A model generated the notes under the pieces. It saw nothing but the letters and a program-made list of their open reading frames with translations, had not been told where the DNA came from and made no database searches. The position numbers were made by a program, and so were the translations under genes. From NCBI GenBank assembly GCA_020440605.1, contig JAGRNT010000005.1:62001-126000 (forward strand): DNA of 64,000 nucleotides, given 5' to 3'. This document shows positions 25,125-33,170 of this stretch, piece by piece. Every line of letters starts with the position of its first letter. Within the stretch, counting starts at the first letter, position 1. The DNA comes from a bacterium. Its GTDB lineage: Bacteria > 4484-113 > JAFGCY01.

Positions 25125-27239
25125 ATGAATGCTCTTCTCGCCATCGCGTGCGCAGGCTGCCTGCTGCTCGCGGCTTCATGCAGCAGCCAGCCGGCTCATC
25201 CGGAGCAATCGGCTGACCTGCCCGTTTCCGCGCAGGCTGAGGCTGTACAGCTCAGTCCCTCGCTGGCTGACGGGCTGCCCGGACTGGACAGCCTGCCTCA
25301 GCAGCAGCGCAGCGCCAGCAATGTCCCGGAGGACTTCCTGCGGGATGGATATCAGACTTATCAGCCTGATGCATTCGCCAATGCGAGCATTGTCGGGAAC
25401 ATGCTTGTGATGGTTGCGGATTACGAGCCAGCGGCGGAGCCGCCGACACGTGAGCTGAGCTGGGCGATCTACGGTTTCAACATCACTGATTTCCAGCGCC
25501 AGCCGGAACTGCAAGTACTGTGGGAAGGCCCCAGGCCGGACGGAGCGCGCCATTACATCGGTGTCAGCGACTTCAGCAGCAATCGCTGGCAATGGTTCCA
25601 GGGCACGGATCAGGACATCATTGATTTCGGTAGCCTTGACGGCTACTTCTCCGGGAATGGCGACATCTATTTCACCATCCTGGTCGCGGACAAGGGCAAC
25701 TTCAATCTCAGCCGGCTGCGACTGGGGGAGAACCTGCCGCCCGTGGCCAGCCTGATCCCGAACCAGACCAGTGGAATTGGCTCTCTGGAGGTCCAGTTCG
25801 ACGCCTCGGGATGCCACGATCCGGACGGCAGCATTGCAGGCTACGAATGGTCAATGGAGGATCCAAGCTACACTGATTTCAGATTCGCCACCCCGGTGGT
25901 TTTCTGGACTTACGACCACGCGGGCGAGTACACCTGCACACTGCGCCTGACGGACGATGAGGGAGCCAGCGCCGAGCTCAGCATCCCGATTTCGGTCGCC
26001 CTGGTGGATGGCAATGCTGCACCGCTTGCCTCGATCGTGCCTGACACCAGCGGTGGACCGGTCCCGCAGTGGATCAACTTCGACTGCAGCGGCAGCAGCG
26101 ACACGGACGGCTCGATAGCCGGCTACCGTTTCGACTTCGACGGAGACGGGCATTTCGAGATTTATGGCAATGCCGTGCAGAAGTGGTACTTCGCCGTACC
26201 CGGCAGCTATGAGGTGTCCGTGATGGCGATTGACAACCAGGGCAGCTTCGGCACCGCCTCAACCACGGTGGTGATTGACCCGGTTGATGGTACTGAGCCG
26301 CCGACCATCGTCGTCAAGTCCGACTACAGCTTCAACTCGCCGGGTGCCTTCAGGATAGACTGGAGCGAGAGCAGCGACCCCGATAATGACATCGTCTCGT
26401 TCGAGACGGACCTGGAGGGTGATGGCATATTCGATTATTCTTTCGCCCCCGGTGAGGAATTCGTTGCGACCTATGCCCAGACAGGGCAGACTTTCAACGC
26501 GACATTCCGCGTGACGGACAGTGGCGGCAGGACAGACATTGCCAGCATACCGATGCGGATCGGGCCGAATTCCGGCCTCGCGGAAACTGAACCCAACGGT
26601 ACCCCGGGCGAGGCCGAGGAGTTCACCGGCTTCATGAACTACTCCAAGGGGATCTGCAACTGGAAGGGCTCACTGGATGAGGGCGGCGGCGACAGCGCGG
26701 ACTGGTACTCCTTCGAATCCGACCGCAGCGGTCCAGTGGCGTTCGTCGCGGATTTCCTCCGCAGCGAGATAGACATGCGCCTGGACCTGTATTCCGCCGG
26801 CGACACCGACAACCCATTGGCCAGCGCACACGGCATCCTGGACAGTGAAATCCTCAAGTTCGTACTGCCCTCCGCCGGCCAGTACCTGATCCGTGTGAGC
26901 ATAGATCCCTCAGCACTGGCGAAGGGCCCCGGTGACTACACATTCCGCTGCCGCAACTATGACGGCCCGCACGCCGCTTTGTCCGCTGATCCGCTCGTTG
27001 GGTCGGTTCCATTTGACATTTCGCTGGATGCATCTGCCAGCACAGTTGAGATGGGCTACATCACTGAATACCAGTTTGATGTCGACGGTGACGGGATCTT
27101 TGAAGTGACCGGCCAGTTCCAGCCCACCTATGACACGCAGATCACAGTGCCCGGTGCAATCGTCGTCAGCGTGCGCGTAATCGATGAGTGGGGCCTCGCG
27201 GATACAGACTTCGTCATAGTCACTGCCTTACCCATTTGA
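25125..27239 (+). CDS. PKD-repeat lipoprotein, array member 3 (704 aa)
   Basis: Lipobox LLLAASC (Cys19). The array-specific domain carries ELSWAIYGFNITDFQ, SSNRWQWFQG, DFGSLDGYFSGNG and LSRLRLGEN. Three PKD domains follow (YEWSMEDPS, YRFDFDGDG, FETDLEGDG), then a pre-peptidase-type domain (ETEPNGTPG) and a final PKD (YQFDVDGDG). TAGAAT at 25066-25071 and AAGGAA before the ATG indicate an independent promoter. Closest in domain order to member 2, and with the same residue spacing in the N-terminal domain as member 4. Probably a recent tandem duplicate relative to member 1. Confidence 0.88.
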   Translation: MNALLAIACAGCLLLAASCSSQPAHPEQSADLPVSAQAEAVQLSPSLADGLPGLDSLPQQQRSASNVPEDFLRDGYQTYQPDAFANASIVGNMLVMVADYEPAAEPPTRELSWAIYGFNITDFQRQPELQVLWEGPRPDGARHYIGVSDFSSNRWQWFQGTDQDIIDFGSLDGYFSGNGDIYFTILVADKGNFNLSRLRLGENLPPVASLIPNQTSGIGSLEVQFDASGCHDPDGSIAGYEWSMEDPSYTDFRFATPVVFWTYDHAGEYTCTLRLTDDEGASAELSIPISVALVDGNAAPLASIVPDTSGGPVPQWINFDCSGSSDTDGSIAGYRFDFDGDGHFEIYGNAVQKWYFAVPGSYEVSVMAIDNQGSFGTASTTVVIDPVDGTEPPTIVVKSDYSFNSPGAFRIDWSESSDPDNDIVSFETDLEGDGIFDYSFAPGEEFVATYAQTGQTFNATFRVTDSGGRTDIASIPMRIGPNSGLAETEPNGTPGEAEEFTGFMNYSKGICNWKGSLDEGGGDSADWYSFESDRSGPVAFVADFLRSEIDMRLDLYSAGDTDNPLASAHGILDSEILKFVLPSAGQYLIRVSIDPSALAKGPGDYTFRCRNYDGPHAALSADPLVGSVPFDISLDASASTVEMGYITEYQFDVDGDGIFEVTGQFQPTYDTQITVPGAIVVSVRVIDEWGLADTDFVIVTALPI

Positions 27240-27361
27240 ACCGTGCCAGGGGTAGCTGGGACCTGCTTGCCGCGAAGCTCAGTTTGGTGATTCTTTCAGT
27301 TAGAATTCTCTGCTGCCCATCCAGCAGGCTGGAACGTTTGCGGGCACGACGAGGATGAACA

Positions 27362-29464
27362 ATGAAATCTCTGATTGCCCCGTTGCTGCTCTGCGGCATT
27401 CTCTGGCTGGCCGCCTGTTCCTCCGGTCCTGCGAAACTGCAGGGTACGGACACGACGGCCCTGGGTTCCTTCCAGCCGCTGGAGCTGCCGCAGAACATGC
27501 TTGCGGAGATTCCCTCCCTGGCTGAGCTGCCCTCCATCGAACGCGGTTTCAGTGAAGTTCCGGCGGATTTCATCCGCAAGGGTGCGGAGATTGCGACGCC
27601 GGGCAGCCGCGAGAATGCGATCACGCTCGGCGACGATCTGATCATGGGCCCGGACTGGGATCCGGCTGCCACGCCGCCGAAGCTGGAACTGAGCTGGGGC
27701 ATCTATGGCTTCCATCTGCCGGGCTTCGCCAGGCAGGGCGTCGTTGATCTGCAGTGGGGCAACAGTCCGGCAAGCGCCGATGCATATGTTGGGCTCACGG
27801 ATTACGGCTCTGACCGCTGGATCTGGCGCAGGGCCAGCGAGCTCGACAAGTTCGAATTCGGCTCCCTGGACGGCTACTTCTCCGGCCTGGACACCATCTA
27901 CTGCTGTGTGCTGCTGACCGGCAGCGGCAGCTTCGAGCTGAACAGCCTGCGGCTCGGCGGCAACTTCGCCCCCACGACCCGCTTCACGGTCAACCAGGAC
28001 ACGGGCCAGTACATGTTCACGACGGGCTTCGACGGCTCCGCCAGCTCGGACGTCGACGGCAGCATTGCTGAGTACCACTGGTCCTTCGAGGACCCGGTCT
28101 ACTTCACGCCGGGCGACCTCGGGCCGACCCCCAGCCACAACTACGACCATGTCGGCAGCTTCACCTGCACCCTGCGCGTGGTTGACAACGAAGGCGGCAC
28201 CGGCGAGGCCACGGCCACCATCAACGTCACGGGTGAGCCTGGCAATCTGCCCCCCGTGGCTGACATCGTGGCCATCCCGAACGGTGGGCAGCTGCCTCAG
28301 GGTATCTCCTTCGACGCAATCGGCAGCACGGACCCGGACGACATCATCATGGCTTACCGCTGGGACCTTGACGACGACGGCTACTACGAGCTGCAGACAA
28401 ACAACATGCCATTCGCCTACCGGGAATTCATCACGGCCGGCACATTTACGGTCGGCGTGATGGTGATTGATTTCTTCGGGGCTTCCGACAAGGCCACGAC
28501 GCAAATCACCATTACACCGGTCAGTGGTGAGAACCCGCCCACGGCGGAACTGAGCATCGACTACTACTGCCTGCAGAGCGGCATCGTGCGGTACATTGAC
28601 ACCAACGGACTGGTCGACCCTGACAATGACATCGTCAAGTACGAATGGGATTACGAAGGCGACGGCTCGTTTGACTATGACCTTGGTCTGTTCCCCGGTG
28701 GTGACATCACCTATACGCTGCCCGGCGAGTTCACCCCAACGGTGCGCATCACGGACAGCGGCGGGCGCCAGGCCACGGCATCTCTCGATGTACTCGTTAC
28801 AAACGGGGTTGATCCGCAGGAGAGCGAGCCGAACGGCGAGGCAGGCCAGGCTGACAGCCTCGGCGGCTTCCTCAACTATGCGAAGTACATCCGCGACTGG
28901 ACTGCCTCGATCGGTGGTGCGGATACCGAGGACTGGTACGCAATCGATGCTGACCGGGCCACCACCGCCAGTTTCTGGGTGGACTTCAGTTCGCTGCAGG
29001 TGGATGTGGCGCTTGAGCTGTATTCCGAGAGTGATCTGGGTACGCCGCTGGCCGCTGCGGATGTCGGAGTTGATACCGAGTACATCAATTTCAGCCTGCC
29101 TTCCGCCGGACGTTATTACCTGAAGGTGTTCGTTTCGCCCTTCGCAATCGAAACCGGCCCGGGCAGCTACAAGCTTACCTGCCTCGAGAACCATCCGCCC
29201 AACGCCGTGCTGATCGGATCACCGGACAATGGGTTTGCACCGGTGCTGGTATCGCTGGATGCCAGCATGAGCTCGGACGATGAGGACGGGCTGTCGATCA
29301 CCTTCGATTACGACCTTGACGGTGACGGCTTCTTCGAAGCCACCTTCGAGAACAGCACGATCAACACTACCCTCAACTCACCCGGGTTTTACACGCTTGC
29401 CGTGAGGGTGACGGATTCGCTCGGGGAAACGGACATCGCTTACAAGATAATCACCGTGAACTAG
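27362..29464 (+). CDS. PKD-repeat lipoprotein, array member 4 (700 aa)
   Basis: Lipobox LAACSS (Cys19). The array-specific domain has ELSWGIYGFHLPGF, SDRWIWRRA, FGSLDGYFSGLD and LNSLRLGGN. PKD domains follow (YHWSFEDPV, YRWDLDDDG, YEWDYEGDG), then a pre-peptidase-type domain (ESEPNGEAG) and a last PKD (FDYDLDGDG). TAGAAT at 27301-27306 is the probable -10, with a leader of about 50 nt containing GAGGAT. It ends 53 nt before nuoA, which has its own -10, so the array and the nuo genes are probably separate transcription units. Confidence 0.88.
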   Translation: MKSLIAPLLLCGILWLAACSSGPAKLQGTDTTALGSFQPLELPQNMLAEIPSLAELPSIERGFSEVPADFIRKGAEIATPGSRENAITLGDDLIMGPDWDPAATPPKLELSWGIYGFHLPGFARQGVVDLQWGNSPASADAYVGLTDYGSDRWIWRRASELDKFEFGSLDGYFSGLDTIYCCVLLTGSGSFELNSLRLGGNFAPTTRFTVNQDTGQYMFTTGFDGSASSDVDGSIAEYHWSFEDPVYFTPGDLGPTPSHNYDHVGSFTCTLRVVDNEGGTGEATATINVTGEPGNLPPVADIVAIPNGGQLPQGISFDAIGSTDPDDIIMAYRWDLDDDGYYELQTNNMPFAYREFITAGTFTVGVMVIDFFGASDKATTQITITPVSGENPPTAELSIDYYCLQSGIVRYIDTNGLVDPDNDIVKYEWDYEGDGSFDYDLGLFPGGDITYTLPGEFTPTVRITDSGGRQATASLDVLVTNGVDPQESEPNGEAGQADSLGGFLNYAKYIRDWTASIGGADTEDWYAIDADRATTASFWVDFSSLQVDVALELYSESDLGTPLAAADVGVDTEYINFSLPSAGRYYLKVFVSPFAIETGPGSYKLTCLENHPPNAVLIGSPDNGFAPVLVSLDASMSSDDEDGLSITFDYDLDGDGFFEATFENSTINTTLNSPGFYTLAVRVTDSLGETDIAYKIITVN

Positions 29465-29481
29465 GCTGGCCCGCTCTGGCC

Positions 29482-29487
29482 TATAAT
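29482..29487 (+). promoter_or_regulatory. -10 hexamer (TATAAT) of the nuoAB unit
   Basis: A consensus TATAAT lies 29 nt before the nuoA ATG, after the stop of the last PKD lipoprotein. No TTGACA is found at the usual distance, which holds for most promoters in this window. Confidence 0.6.
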
Positions 29488-29516
29488 CAGGGAGCGGCCC
29501 ATGCCGCAATTGAGAC

Positions 29517-29915
29517 ATGAACACGGTCGGACAGTACAACTGGGTGGCACTCTTCCTGCTTGGCGGGGCGGTGCTGCTCGGGCTGGCCTTCGCCTTTCTC
29601 AACCTCTGGCGGCCGCGGCGCCCAAACTTCCTCAAGCGCCTGAGCTATGAATCCGGGGCGCAGGCCACGGGTGATGCGCTGGTGCGCTTCAACATCCGCT
29701 TCTACATCCTCGCGATCGTGTTCCTCATGTTCGACGTGGACATCATGTTCATCTTCCCCTGGGCCACCTCCTTCAGGCTGCTGGTGTTCGGCAATGACGA
29801 CATTGCCTTCACGCCGATCGGGGCCTCTTCGCTCGGGGAGATGTTCGTGTTCCTCGGGATCCTGCTCGTGGGCTGGGCCTATGCCTACCGCAAGGGAGCG
29901 CTGGAATGGGTCTGA
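29517..29915 (+). CDS. nuoA: NuoA-like subunit of a complex I-type assembly
   Basis: The 132-residue protein has three membrane helices and matches NuoA/ND3: a first helix (10-30), the TMH1-2 loop with YESGAQATGDALVRFNIRFY, and FDVDIMFIFPWA in the second helix, whose acidic residues belong to the conserved E-channel region. In nearly all NuoA proteins the loop reads YECG; here the Cys is Ser46. In mitochondria that Cys lies at the quinone cavity and is exposed in the deactive state. The change fits the other quinone-site losses in this locus. nuoB overlaps its 3' end by 10 nt. Confidence 0.92.
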   Translation: MNTVGQYNWVALFLLGGAVLLGLAFAFLNLWRPRRPNFLKRLSYESGAQATGDALVRFNIRFYILAIVFLMFDVDIMFIFPWATSFRLLVFGNDDIAFTPIGASSLGEMFVFLGILLVGWAYAYRKGALEWV

Positions 29916-30358
29916 GGGAGCTCATCCGCGAGGCTTCGGCCCATTCCCTGTGGCCGCTGATGCTGGGCCTCGACTACGCCACGCTGGAGCTGTTCAGCGC
30001 CTGGGGGCCGCGCCATGACATCGCGCGCTTCGGCAGCGAGGTGATGCGCCCCAGCCCGCGCCAGGTGGACCTCCTGATCGTGGCCGGCGTCGTCAACAAC
30101 AAGATGGCCCCGGTGATCCGCCGCCTGCACAGCTCGATGGCCGACCCGGCCTTCGTGATGGCCTTCGGCGCGGGGGCGATCAGCGGTGCGCCCTTTGACG
30201 GCAGCTATGCCGTGGACGGGGGCGTGGACCGCATCGTGCCGGTGGACATCTACGTCCCGGGGGACCCGCCGCGGCCGGAGCAGCTGATCGACGGGATCAT
30301 CGCGCTGCGGGAGCGCATCCTCTCGGGCGCGCTGGATGAACGCTTTGCGTGGCGGTAG
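29906..30358 (+). CDS. nuoB: NuoB-like subunit lacking all four N2 [4Fe-4S] ligands
   Basis: The fold is unmistakably NuoB: HDIARFGSEVMRPSPRQVDL, NNKMAPVIRRL and VDRIVPVDIYVPG match the family in order. Canonical NuoB binds cluster N2 through a tandem Cys-Cys, a Cys in GACANSGG and a Cys in PGCPPRPE. Here these positions are Asp23-Tyr24 (GLDYATLEL), Gly90 (GAGAISG) and Asp120 (PGDPPRPE). The 150-residue protein contains no cysteine at all. The frame is intact and the surrounding residues are well kept, so this is not simple decay. Electrons cannot pass through N2 in this subunit; a structural or conformational role is inferred. Confidence 0.9.
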   Translation: MGLRELIREASAHSLWPLMLGLDYATLELFSAWGPRHDIARFGSEVMRPSPRQVDLLIVAGVVNNKMAPVIRRLHSSMADPAFVMAFGAGAISGAPFDGSYAVDGGVDRIVPVDIYVPGDPPRPEQLIDGIIALRERILSGALDERFAWR

Positions 30359-30467
30359 GCACACTTCCTCACATGGAATCCAGCTATCGCTGTGGCAATG
30401 ACGTTGGTCAGCGGAAATTTATCGCAGAAAAGGATGCTGCAATGGCCGACTGCAAGAGAATAGTTCT

Positions 30468-31394
30468 ATGTGTCTGATTCAGCTGTTCAGGGATATTTTT
30501 GTTCCCGCGAGGTTCATGGGAACGCTGGTCACTCCCGGCGTAAATTCGCTCCACTATGGATGTCCGAAATGTGATTCGTCACGCAGAATACAGCTACATG
30601 GAAGGGTCACCTGGTTCCTTGCTGCTGGCCAGAGAAAATGGCCTGTTTCCGAGGTGATTGCAGGACTTGCACCCAGGGATGATATTCAGTCAATGAAAAT
30701 ATACAAATGCAAGACCTGTGGTGAAAACTGGTCATACGATTTTGTTCGACAGAAAATGATATCTATTTCAGAATATGATGTTGAAAGCCTGCTGCGTACA
30801 GATAGTGAGACACACACCGCAACTGCGCAGCAAATGCTGGAAATGCTGGCAATCAAGGCCAACCCTGAAGTTGGCAGTGGTGAAGGCTGCATACGGGTTC
30901 CGTGTGAAGTAACGGACAAGAAGGGAAAGCTGCATGAAATGGCCAGCATTTGCTTTCCGATTGCTTTTGCGGAGCTCGATGAAAGCAACTATGTAGGCTA
31001 CATAGAGGACGTGGTTGCCATACGCCCCTCAAAATACACAATGCCGATAGAAGTACGATTTGCAACAGGGTGTGCCAGTGAATATGCAATGGGCTTTTCT
31101 CCAACTCCAGTAGTCAGTGGCAAGGGGCGGAAGTTCCTGCTCAATGGACCTAATGACTTTTTTAGATTCAAGGGTATCAAGGGAACGGAGGTTTCGCTCT
31201 ATCATGGGGAACCCAACTACCGGTCATGGCCGGTTGCCAGATACAATCCGAAACTTGAAAGTTGTTTCATCGCTGATTACCAGCCGGAATGTGACAATCT
31301 GTTGATTCGCTTCGCGGATCTGGAACACCCGGAAGAGCTTCAGAATGTTCAAGGTATCTGGGTCAAAACTGAAGTCGAGGGGACACAGGACTGA
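30468..31394 (+). CDS. Unknown protein with zinc-ribbon-like N-terminus; AT-richer, probably acquired
   Basis: This 308-residue protein differs from its surroundings by a clearly lower GC content and by A/T-ending codons. Two Cys pairs (YGCPKCDSSR, about residues 31-36, and YKCKTCGENW, about 80-85) could form one zinc ribbon. The rest is mixed alpha/beta (FRFKGIKGTEVSLYHG, FIADYQPECDNLLIRFADLE) and unfamiliar. No signal peptide is evident. It lies between nuoB and the remaining complex I-like genes and is followed by a repeat-rich noncoding block, so recent insertion is likely. No clear ribosome site precedes the ATG. Confidence 0.7.
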   Translation: MCLIQLFRDIFVPARFMGTLVTPGVNSLHYGCPKCDSSRRIQLHGRVTWFLAAGQRKWPVSEVIAGLAPRDDIQSMKIYKCKTCGENWSYDFVRQKMISISEYDVESLLRTDSETHTATAQQMLEMLAIKANPEVGSGEGCIRVPCEVTDKKGKLHEMASICFPIAFAELDESNYVGYIEDVVAIRPSKYTMPIEVRFATGCASEYAMGFSPTPVVSGKGRKFLLNGPNDFFRFKGIKGTEVSLYHGEPNYRSWPVARYNPKLESCFIADYQPECDNLLIRFADLEHPEELQNVQGIWVKTEVEGTQD

Positions 31395-31916
31395 TCGGGC
31401 ATCGCAATCCGGATCCGATGGAATGCTTATCCCGCCTGCCGAGTAAGTTCTCAACATACATTCCCGCCAACACGGAGCGTGCTCCGCTTTGCCTTTGGTT
31501 GCGGCATCAGAAGCAAGCAGGACCGGCGCGGCCCCGCCGCCGTATCAGTGAACCGTAAACAGTGAACAGTGAACGGTACCGGCGGCGCGTGGCGACGTCT
31601 GAAAGGGAATGCTGCGGATTCACGGGAATGCCGGGGCTGGAGCTGATCAGAAGACTCTGTGTGCTCGGTGGCTCTGTGTTGCCAATAAGCATTCATACAG
31701 ACGCGCAACTCACATGCGCTCGGGTGGCAACGAGGCTAAGCTGTGGCGGTTTTATTGGAGCAGAGGCGCAGAGGGAATCAGGAGGCGCTGAGCAGACCAA
31801 GGCTGGCAACATGCCCTGCCACACGCTATGCATTGCGCACGAAGCAGCCCCTCGCGTGCTGGCGTCGCCAGGCGCCGCCGGTCCATATTATTTGTGGATG
31901 CATTGCAGGTACATAC

Positions 31917-31930
31917 GGCCGTGAACGGCC
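31917..31930. repeat. Compact inverted repeat GGCCGT-GA-ACGGCC
   Basis: Two perfect 6-bp arms are separated by 2 nt. It has the same architecture as the hairpin at 31944-31959, 13 nt away, and lies inside the noncoding repeat block. Confidence 0.5.
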
Positions 31931-31943
31931 TGCCACCGGTAGC

Positions 31944-31959
31944 CGGGCGTTTACGCCCG
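31944..31959. repeat. Compact inverted repeat CGGGCGT-TT-ACGCCCG
   Basis: Perfect 7-bp arms with a 2-nt spacer. Together with 31917-31930 it forms a pair of REP-like palindromes. There is no T run, so a terminator is unlikely. Confidence 0.5.
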
Positions 31960-32120
31960 TGAATTGCCAATCCTCTCAGCGCATCTGCGGCTCTGCGTCA
32001 ACATAACCAGACCGGCGATCACTGTTCCGCCCGCGCGGCTGCGCGTCCTATCCGACATTCGAATATCCTTCGCGCCAAGGGATACAATGCTCGCAGGAAC
32101 ACCGCTGACAGAGCCCGTTC

Positions 32121-33146
32121 ATGGTCTGGAACCTGATCACCAAGCATCTCAACCCGCGCCGCAACCTGGTGGCCGAGCAGCTCCGCCAGCTTGTCGAATC
32201 CGGGCGCGGCAACGAGGTCCCCGAGCGCATCCCGCGCATGGACCGCCGGCACTTCAACAATTCCGAGCACGGGCTCTGGCACATGCTGATGGGCCAGATC
32301 ACATTCCGCCAGGCTGACTATGAAGCCTCGCTGGAGCATTTCCGCCAGGGCGCGGAGATCTGCCCCGAGGTGGAAAGCTTCGAGCTGGCCCGGGCCCAGA
32401 CCTACTTCTTCATGGAGCGTCCGGCGGAGGCCTGGGCCTGTGTCTACCGCTTCCCGGTCGCGGAGCTGGACACCGGCTGGGCACTCAGGCTCTGCCACTA
32501 TGCCTATCTCTGCTCCGACTACGAGCGCGGGCTGTGGCTGGTGGGGATCCTCGTCGAGCGTTACCGCGAGGCCGTCAACCTGGATCCCTCGCACCTGATG
32601 GAGCGCGGCCTGCCGCCCTTCAGCTTCGTGTGGTTCACCTCCGCGGCCTTCCACAAACTCGCCGGCCGGCTGGATTCAATGCGCCGCACCACACAGCAGC
32701 TGGAGCGCGACTGCTTCAACTACGACTTCGAGCTGGCCTGGCAGGATCTGGATGCCGCGGAGCATGGCGACTATGCCGCGCTGCTGCGCAGTGTGCGCGC
32801 CATCCGCGAGGAGCAGCGCCCGCTCGGGGTGCCGCTTGGCTTCCATGATGTCTCGATCGCCGTGTTCCAGAGCTTCATGGCCCCCAGTTACCGCCAGGCA
32901 CTCGGGATCCTCGAGGCCGTGCGCATCAGCGAGCATGACTTCCCCGGCCTGATCTCGATCCTGCGCCTGGCGCGGGCGCGGGTGGCACATGTACATGGGG
33001 AGGAACTGCAGGAGCGGATGATGGCCAACACCTTCCTCAATGAGTATCCGATGCTCGTGCCGGCGGAGGTGGCCTTCCAGTTCGGGCTGCTGGACTATCA
33101 GGAAACGCTCAAGCCGCGCGTGCGCTGGATGCCGCAGGAAGCCTGA
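32121..33146 (+). CDS. TPR-like helical repeat protein, 341 aa
   Basis: The protein is cytoplasmic by appearance and mostly helical. HGLWHMLMGQITFRQADYEA followed by SLEHFRQGAEICPEVES reads as a TPR-like helix pair, and similar pairs continue (ELARAQTYFFMERPAEAWAC; QALGILEAVRISEHDFPGLI). No catalytic motif is visible. TPR arrays mediate protein contacts; the partner is not indicated. Its -10 (TACAAT, 32084-32089) lies about 31 nt before the ATG. It converges with the sensor kinase gene. Confidence 0.75.
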   Translation: MVWNLITKHLNPRRNLVAEQLRQLVESGRGNEVPERIPRMDRRHFNNSEHGLWHMLMGQITFRQADYEASLEHFRQGAEICPEVESFELARAQTYFFMERPAEAWACVYRFPVAELDTGWALRLCHYAYLCSDYERGLWLVGILVERYREAVNLDPSHLMERGLPPFSFVWFTSAAFHKLAGRLDSMRRTTQQLERDCFNYDFELAWQDLDAAEHGDYAALLRSVRAIREEQRPLGVPLGFHDVSIAVFQSFMAPSYRQALGILEAVRISEHDFPGLISILRLARARVAHVHGEELQERMMANTFLNEYPMLVPAEVAFQFGLLDYQETLKPRVRWMPQEA

Positions 33147-33170
33147 GCCTGAGGGCGGGACGGCGCCGGT

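Larger units (their letters stand above)
31395..32120. repeat. 726-nt noncoding block with several small repeat families
   Basis: No gene is convincing here. The block holds three copies of CAGTGAAC (31546, 31560, 31567), a segment CTCTGTGTGCTCGGTGGCTC and its continuation to 31680, the related motif GCAGAGGCGCAGAGG at 31760-31774, its inverse CTGCGGCTCTGCG at 31985-31997, and two compact hairpins (31917-31930, 31944-31959). Such CAGAG-type and GTGAAC-type motifs look like a mosaic of intergenic repeats. TACAAT at 32084-32089 is a likely -10 for the next gene. Confidence 0.55.

Noticed and set aside
27296..29194. Long minus-strand frame opposite PKD lipoprotein 4
   Set aside because: Same reason: the plus strand has lipobox, paralogous domains and promoter.
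29906..30358. NuoB as a pseudogene or a product of sequencing error
   Set aside because: The frame is intact, overlaps nuoA normally, and conservation outside the ligand sites is high; four clean codon replacements and parallel losses in NuoD and the NuoI-like protein make random error unlikely.
31944..31959. Rho-independent terminator or tRNA arm
   Set aside because: The hairpin has a 2-nt loop and no T run, and no cloverleaf can be drawn around it.
31562..32006. Small open frames in the repeat block as genes
   Set aside because: They run across repeats and hairpins, lack ribosome sites and have no coherent composition.
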